Under the pieces are notes generated by a model. That model had not been told where the DNA came from. It saw only the letters and a program-made list of their open reading frames with translations, and did no database searches. A DNA stretch of 10,636 nucleotides from an uncultured Prevotella sp. (lineage in GTDB: Bacteria; Bacteroidota; Bacteroidia; Bacteroidales; Bacteroidaceae), in contig CALCUV010000143.1 of the NCBI GenBank assembly GCA_937906765.1, positions 1-10,636 on the forward strand, in the 5' to 3' direction. Below are positions 6,792 to 10,636 of the stretch, one piece after another (within the stretch, counting starts at the first letter, position 1; each line of letters starts with the position of its first letter). The position numbers were made by a program, and so were the translations under genes.

Positions 6792-6818
6792 GAACACTGA
6801 ATTTTAAGAAGTTTACAC

Positions 6819-7010
6819 ATGGCAGACGGAAATTTCAATCGTTCACCTCTTACCACAAATAGTTATCAGAGTGGCGTGAGAGCAGGAAAAGCATCCATGC
6901 GCACTATTGCCCTCAAGGCGTTTGAGAAGCATTTGGAAAAACATTTCACAAACATTTCCGATGAAGAAAAGCACAAAATAATTACTGATTTTAAAGAATC
7001 ATTGAATTAA
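6819..7010 (+). CDS. Small hypothetical protein (63 residues)
   Basis: I do not recognise a named family. The protein is hydrophilic, without signal peptide or membrane segment, and so likely cytosolic. It has a polar N-terminus (MADGNFNRSPLTTNSYQSG), a basic stretch (VRAGKASMR), then an amphipathic helix pair rich in Lys and Glu (LKAFEKHLEKHF, SDEEKHKIITDFKESL). Codon usage matches the neighbours, and a repeat-rich upstream region precedes it. The B3/B4-domain gene starts 33 bases after its stop, so the two are probably co-transcribed and perhaps functionally linked. The regular helical pattern and operon position argue that it is a real gene. Confidence 0.7.
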   Translation: MADGNFNRSPLTTNSYQSGVRAGKASMRTIALKAFEKHLEKHFTNISDEEKHKIITDFKESLN

Positions 7011-7043
7011 TCATTGGAATCTTTCAACCTTAACTTACGAATC

Positions 7044-7712
7044 ATGCAGATAAACATATCCTCAGAATTTCGCGAGATTTGCCCCAACTTTATCGGTGGA
7101 GCAATTTTGGCAGAAGTGACAAATTCACCAACTACTCCTGAACTTTGGAACGAAATTGAATGTATTTCAAAATCTCTACAGGAACAATTCACAACCGATA
7201 GCATCAAAGAGCAGAGTGGGATTAAAGCAACAAGAGACGCCTATCGCAAAGCAGGTAAAGACCCAAGCAGATATCGCCCCGCATGTGAGCAACTTGCGCG
7301 TCGCATTTTGCAGGGTAAAAGTCTATATAGCATTGACCAACTCGTTGACCTTGGGAATCTTGTGTCTCTCTATTGTGGTAACTCTACAGCAATGCTCGAT
7401 GCCGACAAAATCATTGGCGACACCCTTACATTAGGCCTTGGAAAAGCAGATGAACTTTATGAGGGTATTGGTCGAGGACCGCTCAACATCGAAAATCTGC
7501 CCGTCTATCGTGATTCAGAAGGAGGTATTGCCACACCTACAAGCGATAGCGTACGCACCATGATTTCGCCTGAGACGAAGCGCATACTCCTTATTATTAA
7601 TTGCTATGACGGAAATCAGAGCGCTTTAGAAGACGTCCTTAACTACTCACGCAAAGGCCTGACAAACTTCGCGAATGCACTTGAGAGTACGAAGTGTTGG
7701 ACATTTAATTGA
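7044..7712 (+). CDS. B3/B4 tRNA-binding domain protein
   Basis: This 222-residue protein looks like a free-standing B3/B4 domain, the module found in the beta subunit of phenylalanyl-tRNA synthetase and related to editing of mischarged tRNA. Visible signs are SGIKATRDAYRKAGKDPSRY near residue 60, the PACEQLARRIL helix, LVDLGNLVSLYCGNSTAMLD, and the late GGIATPTSDSVRTMISPETK stretch followed by the strand LLIINCYDG. Freestanding relatives exist in many bacteria; their substrates are mostly unknown, so a tRNA quality-control role is inferred. ATG 7044 is preferred over an in-frame TTG at 7014 because it begins directly at the first predicted strand (MQINISSEF). It lies 33 bases after the small gene and 100 before map, which has its own -7 motif. 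Confidence 0.85.
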   Translation: MQINISSEFREICPNFIGGAILAEVTNSPTTPELWNEIECISKSLQEQFTTDSIKEQSGIKATRDAYRKAGKDPSRYRPACEQLARRILQGKSLYSIDQLVDLGNLVSLYCGNSTAMLDADKIIGDTLTLGLGKADELYEGIGRGPLNIENLPVYRDSEGGIATPTSDSVRTMISPETKRILLIINCYDGNQSALEDVLNYSRKGLTNFANALESTKCWTFN

Positions 7713-7787
7713 TTGAATAAATATTAAATATCCAGAATCTCACCACCGTTTTTGAAATATCCTAACCCTCAATACAATTTAAAATTG

Positions 7788-7795
7788 TAACTTTG
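7788..7795 (+). promoter_or_regulatory. Likely -7 element for map
   Basis: TAACTTTG matches TAnnTTTG exactly and ends 17 bases before ATG 7813. Transcription would begin near 7802, leaving a leader of roughly ten bases. A TTTG lies at 7751-7754, but 33 bases away, too far for a consensus -33 element. A near-palindrome, CAATTT-A-AAATTG, at 7775-7787 abuts the box and might be an operator. Confidence 0.55.
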
Positions 7796-7812
7796 CGGTA
7801 AAATTGCAAAAT

Positions 7813-8670
7813 ATGGCGAAGAAACGAAAAAACAGGTGGGTGGTTCCCAATGGGCAACCTATTACGGAACTTGACAAGCGCATCTTGGAATATCAAGACA
7901 AAGGCATCTTGGTGCCAACTCGCGATTTAATAAAGACACCCGAACAAATTGAAGGCATTCGCAAAGCCGGAATCATTAATACAGCCGCACTAGACTTAGC
8001 AGAACAACATATAAAGGCAGGCATGACAACGGCTGAATTAGATAAAATGATACATGATTTTATCATCAGCAAAGGCGCAATTCCCGCTTGCCTCGGATAT
8101 GAAGAATTCCCTAAGAGTTGTTGTATCAGTATTAACGAAGTGGTGTGTCACGGTATTCCCTCCGACGAAGAAGAATTCTTTGAGGGTGACATCGTAAACG
8201 TTGATATCACCACCATTCTTGATGGGTATTACGCAGACGCAAGTCGCATGTTCATTGTAGGCAAAACATCTCCCGAGTGTGAGAAACTCGTAAAAGTTGC
8301 AAAAGAATGCCTTGAGATAGGAATGGAGGTTGCAAAACCATGGGGATTTGTGGGTGAAATCGGAAAGGCTATCGAAAAACATGCACGTAAGAATGGTTAT
8401 TCCGTAGTTCGCGACTTGGCAGGACACGGCACAGGTTTGGCTTTTCACGAAGAACCTGAAGTAGATCATTATAACACACATTCAAAAGGCATGCTTCTAG
8501 TCCCCGGAATGGTCTTCACCATTGAACCTATGATAAACATGGGGACTTATGAAGTTTTTGTTGATGAAGAAGATGGATGGACCGTTGTTACAGAAGATGA
8601 GAAACCCTCTGCTCAATGGGAACATACGCTTCTTGTCACAGAAACAGGATTAGAAATACTCACTCACTAA
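7813..8670 (+). CDS. map: Methionine aminopeptidase, type I
   Basis: The enzyme removes the initiator methionine from new proteins as they leave the ribosome, using two metal ions. By alignment with the E. coli enzyme the five metal ligands are D131 (NVDIT), D142 (YADAS), H205 (GHGTG), E238 (FTIEPM) and E270 (WEHT), with the substrate-contacting H113 (CHGIP). All are present. At 285 residues it exceeds the usual length of about 250-265. The extra part is an N-terminal extension of about 38 residues with a basic start (MAKKRKNRW), seen in several Bacteroidetes MAPs. ATG 7813 is used rather than an in-frame TTG at 7804, which sits next to the predicted transcription start. tsaD follows after 19 bases, suggesting one transcript. 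Confidence 0.96.
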   Translation: MAKKRKNRWVVPNGQPITELDKRILEYQDKGILVPTRDLIKTPEQIEGIRKAGIINTAALDLAEQHIKAGMTTAELDKMIHDFIISKGAIPACLGYEEFPKSCCISINEVVCHGIPSDEEEFFEGDIVNVDITTILDGYYADASRMFIVGKTSPECEKLVKVAKECLEIGMEVAKPWGFVGEIGKAIEKHARKNGYSVVRDLAGHGTGLAFHEEPEVDHYNTHSKGMLLVPGMVFTIEPMINMGTYEVFVDEEDGWTVVTEDEKPSAQWEHTLLVTETGLEILTH

Positions 8671-8689
8671 TTCATTTTAAGAACTATTT

Positions 8690-9709
8690 ATGAGTATCAT
8701 CATACTTGGCATTGAGTCTTCATGCGACGACACTTCTGCGGCCGTCATTAAGGATGGCGTGCTCCTGAGTAACGTTACAGCAAGTCAAGCCATTCATGAA
8801 GCCTATGGGGGAGTTGTGCCTGAATTAGCTTCACGTGCACACCAAGTGAACATAGTTCCCGTTGTTGACCAAGCGTTGAAAAAGGCAAATGTTAAGAAAG
8901 AAGACTTGTCCGCTATTGCCGTCACATTAGGTCCTGGACTTATGGGGTCCTTACTCGTAGGTGTTAGTTTTGCAAAAGGGTTAGCGCTTAGTTTAGGAAT
9001 TCCCCTCATTGAAGCAAACCATCTTCACGGACATATATTGGCACACTTCATTAAGGAAGAAGGAGAAGTTCACAATCCTCCACCCTACCCTTTCCTGTGC
9101 CTGTTAGTGAGCGGGGGAAATAGTCAAATTGTTAAAGTATCTGCCTATAACAAAATGGAAATCCTCGGACAAACCATTGACGACGCGGCAGGCGAAGCAA
9201 TCGACAAATGCTCTAAGGTAATGGGGTTAGGTTATCCTGGAGGTCCCATCATAGACAAACTTGCACGTCAAGGAAACCCCAAGGCATTTCAGTTTAGCAA
9301 ACCCAATATAAAAGGACTTGATTATAGTTTTAGCGGACTCAAAACAAGTTTCCTTTATTTCCTTAAAGATAAAATTAAGGAAGACCCAAATTTCATTGAA
9401 AACAACCTCAATGACATAGCTGCTTCCTTAGAAAAAACAATCGTTGACATTCTAATCAAGAAATTACAACAAGCGGTAAAAGAAACTGGCATTAACCATG
9501 TAGCACTTTCAGGAGGAGTTTCTGCAAACACAGGACTTCGCGAAGCATTTAAAGTGCGTGGACAAAATAAAACATGGCACATCTACATTCCTAAATTTAG
9601 TTACACAACAGATAATGCAGGAATGATTGCCATAAATGGATATTATAAATATCTTGACGGAGAATTCTGTCCGATTGAAAAACCCGCTTATGCACGAGTA
9701 ACCGTTTAA
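8690..9709 (+). CDS. tsaD: tRNA N6-adenosine threonylcarbamoyltransferase
   Basis: TsaD transfers the threonylcarbamoyl group from threonylcarbamoyl-AMP to A37 of ANN-decoding tRNAs, forming t6A. It acts with TsaB and TsaE, not in this window. The protein has 339 residues, the normal size. It begins with the ASKHA-type phosphate motif IESSCDDTSAA (residues 8-18). The metal-binding HxxxH is at H111 and H115 (NHLHGH). Further motifs are LLVSGGNSQIV, the DDAAGEAIDK segment, and SGGVSANTGLR with TTDNAGMIA near the C-terminus. ATG 8690 gives the canonical start. It is the second gene of the map transcript; cinA follows after 96 bases with no evident promoter. Confidence 0.97.
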   Translation: MSIIILGIESSCDDTSAAVIKDGVLLSNVTASQAIHEAYGGVVPELASRAHQVNIVPVVDQALKKANVKKEDLSAIAVTLGPGLMGSLLVGVSFAKGLALSLGIPLIEANHLHGHILAHFIKEEGEVHNPPPYPFLCLLVSGGNSQIVKVSAYNKMEILGQTIDDAAGEAIDKCSKVMGLGYPGGPIIDKLARQGNPKAFQFSKPNIKGLDYSFSGLKTSFLYFLKDKIKEDPNFIENNLNDIAASLEKTIVDILIKKLQQAVKETGINHVALSGGVSANTGLREAFKVRGQNKTWHIYIPKFSYTTDNAGMIAINGYYKYLDGEFCPIEKPAYARVTV

Positions 9710-9805
9710 GGAAAGACGAAAATATTTTTCACATGAAGCATATTCTGTGATACCATTTTCATCCCCTAGAAATAAAGTTTCACACAACACAATAAAAATA
9801 CGACT

Positions 9806-10333
9806 ATGGAACTTGACCTCAAACTTACATCAAAAGAGATAAATCATATTATGTGGCAGTGTGGTAAAACACTCTCAACTGCTGAAAGTTGTACAGCTGG
9901 ACGTATTGCTTCAGCCATAACCGCCGTTCCTGGAAGTTCAACCTATTTCAAAGGTGGCTTAATTTGTTATTCAAACGAAATTAAGACAAACCTTCTCAAG
10001 GTTGACTCAGAAATTATTGAAAAAGAAACGCCCGTGTCTGAAGAAGTTGTTCGCCAAATGGTAATTGGAGCGAATGAACTTTTCGGAACTGATTATTCCG
10101 TAGCAATAAGCGGATTTGCAGGTCCTGGCGGTCCTGATGGAGGAAGAAGTGGCGTTCTTGTAGGCACAATATGGATTGCCGTTGGTTGCAAAGATAACAT
10201 TGTGACAAGAATGATTGAAGAGGACAACGGTAGAGACAAAAACCTTGCTTCCGCCACCTCTATAGCCACTCACATGCTCCTTGAATATCTTAAAGAAAAT
10301 TGCCCAAAGGAAGAAGAAATTGAAACTGAGTAA
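9806..10333 (+). CDS. pncC: CinA-family nicotinamide-nucleotide amidohydrolase
   Basis: This is a 175-residue stand-alone C-terminal CinA domain, which deamidates nicotinamide mononucleotide (NMN) to nicotinate mononucleotide in pyridine-nucleotide recycling. The catalytic motif is TAESCTAGRIAS, with Ser28 the likely nucleophile. It is followed by GGLICYSNEIK (Tyr55), then SGFAGPGGPDGG and a GTIWIAV core strand. The N-terminal molybdopterin-binding-like domain of long CinA proteins is absent, so this is the short PncC/YgaD type. ATG 9806 is the only sensible start. It lies in the same direction as tsaD, with 96 bases between in which I find no motif. The rpmB promoter begins 50 bases after its stop. 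Confidence 0.93.
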   Translation: MELDLKLTSKEINHIMWQCGKTLSTAESCTAGRIASAITAVPGSSTYFKGGLICYSNEIKTNLLKVDSEIIEKETPVSEEVVRQMVIGANELFGTDYSVAISGFAGPGGPDGGRSGVLVGTIWIAVGCKDNIVTRMIEEDNGRDKNLASATSIATHMLLEYLKENCPKEEEIETE

Positions 10334-10382
10334 CGCATTTTTCTAAAAATCTGTGAATAAACAAAAAAAATACGGCAAAACA

Positions 10383-10414
10383 TTTGGGAATAAGGAATAA
10401 AATTTCTAATTTTG
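10383..10414 (+). promoter_or_regulatory. Canonical Bacteroidetes promoter for rpmB
   Basis: TTTG at 10383-10386 (-33) and TAATTTTG at 10407-10414 (-7, exact TAnnTTTG) are separated by 20 bases, the consensus spacing. Transcription should begin near 10421, giving a leader of about 47 bases before ATG 10468. The leader is A-rich with no strong Shine-Dalgarno match, as is common in this phylum. Confidence 0.85.
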
Positions 10415-10467
10415 CACTCCGTATTGAGAGAATACCATAAAAGAAACCTAAAAGAGAATAGATAGCA

Positions 10468-10636
10468 ATGTCTAAAATTTGTCAAATTACAGGAAAGAAA
10501 GCCATGATTGGCAACAACGTTAGCCACTCAAAGCGTCGCACAAAGCGCACTTTTGACGTTAACTTGTTCACTAAGAAGTTCTACTATGTAGAACAGGACT
10601 GCTGGATCTCACTTAAGATTGCTGCAGCAGGTCTCC
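10468..10636 (+). CDS. rpmB: Ribosomal protein bL28, N-terminal part
   Basis: This is a protein of the large ribosomal subunit. The first 56 residues are in the window; the family has about 78-86, and the window end cuts the gene, so truncation is not biological. [11 protein letters not shown] with [15 protein letters not shown] is diagnostic for bL28, followed by the [13 protein letters not shown] strand. Cys5 is retained, but the other cysteines of the zinc-binding form are not seen, pointing to the zinc-free type. In Bacteroidales rpmB usually leads rpmG and ftsY, which would lie just beyond the window. It has its own promoter. Confidence 0.97.
   Translation, partial: MSKICQITGKKAMIGNNVSHSKRRTKRTFDVNLFTKKFYYVEQDCWISLKIAAAGL

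Noticed and set aside
8038..8481. 147-residue minus-strand frame opposite map
   Set aside because: It is the antisense shadow of well-conserved map codons, with no start context or family motif.
10334..10382. AT-rich ATTTTT-CT-AAAAAT palindrome after cinA as a terminator
   Set aside because: The loop would be two bases and the stem is only A-T pairs, so no stable hairpin is expected.

Overview
The window looks like chromosomal DNA from a Bacteroidales bacterium, probably Prevotellaceae-like. The evidence is an AT-rich sequence with Bacteroidetes promoter motifs (TTTG about 20 bases ahead of TAnnTTTG, best seen before rpmB), a DUF4369 lipoprotein, a secreted C69 dipeptidase, a yicC-gmk pair, and a map-tsaD-cinA-rpmB run. 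Genus is not resolved. Apart from the left 1.5 kb, the genes are mostly housekeeping and intact.

Left end (1-1490) is the unusual part. The first 220 bases join the 5' end of a phenylacetate-CoA-ligase-like gene (start codon at 29) to the 3' tail of an unrelated reading frame. Next comes aguA (agmatine deiminase), broken in the middle. Its first half runs to about 832. About 90 bases follow that are the start of a HAD phosphatase gene, including its ATG and DLDGT motif. aguA then resumes, in another frame, at about 924 and runs to 1490. About six aguA codons, expected to hold the conserved substrate-site EGG motif, are gone. Both chimeras appear to join at a run of roughly 16-17 bases that reads sensibly in both parents in different frames. 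This suggests either short-patch illegitimate recombination or assembly chimerism.

1493-2368 is an intact aguB (N-carbamoylputrescine amidase), the enzyme after AguA in putrescine synthesis, now downstream of a broken partner. A strong 13-bp hairpin at 2498-2531 separates it from a minus-strand group: a DUF4369 lipoprotein, gmk (guanylate kinase) and yicC (endoribonuclease family), transcribed leftward from about 4830.

Rightward from 4911 there is a secreted C69-family dipeptidase. A 267-base intergenic stretch with short inverted and tandem repeats follows. After it come a 63-residue protein of unknown function and a B3/B4-domain protein, probably co-transcribed. From 7813 the order is map (methionine aminopeptidase), tsaD (tRNA t6A synthesis), a cinA/pncC-type NMN deamidase, and the first 56 codons of rpmB (ribosomal protein bL28), which has its own clear promoter and is cut by the window end.

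No tRNA, rRNA, CRISPR array, transposase or phage gene was found. The best candidate for something new is the pair of patchwork junctions at the left end. I do not see a complete undescribed multi-gene system.
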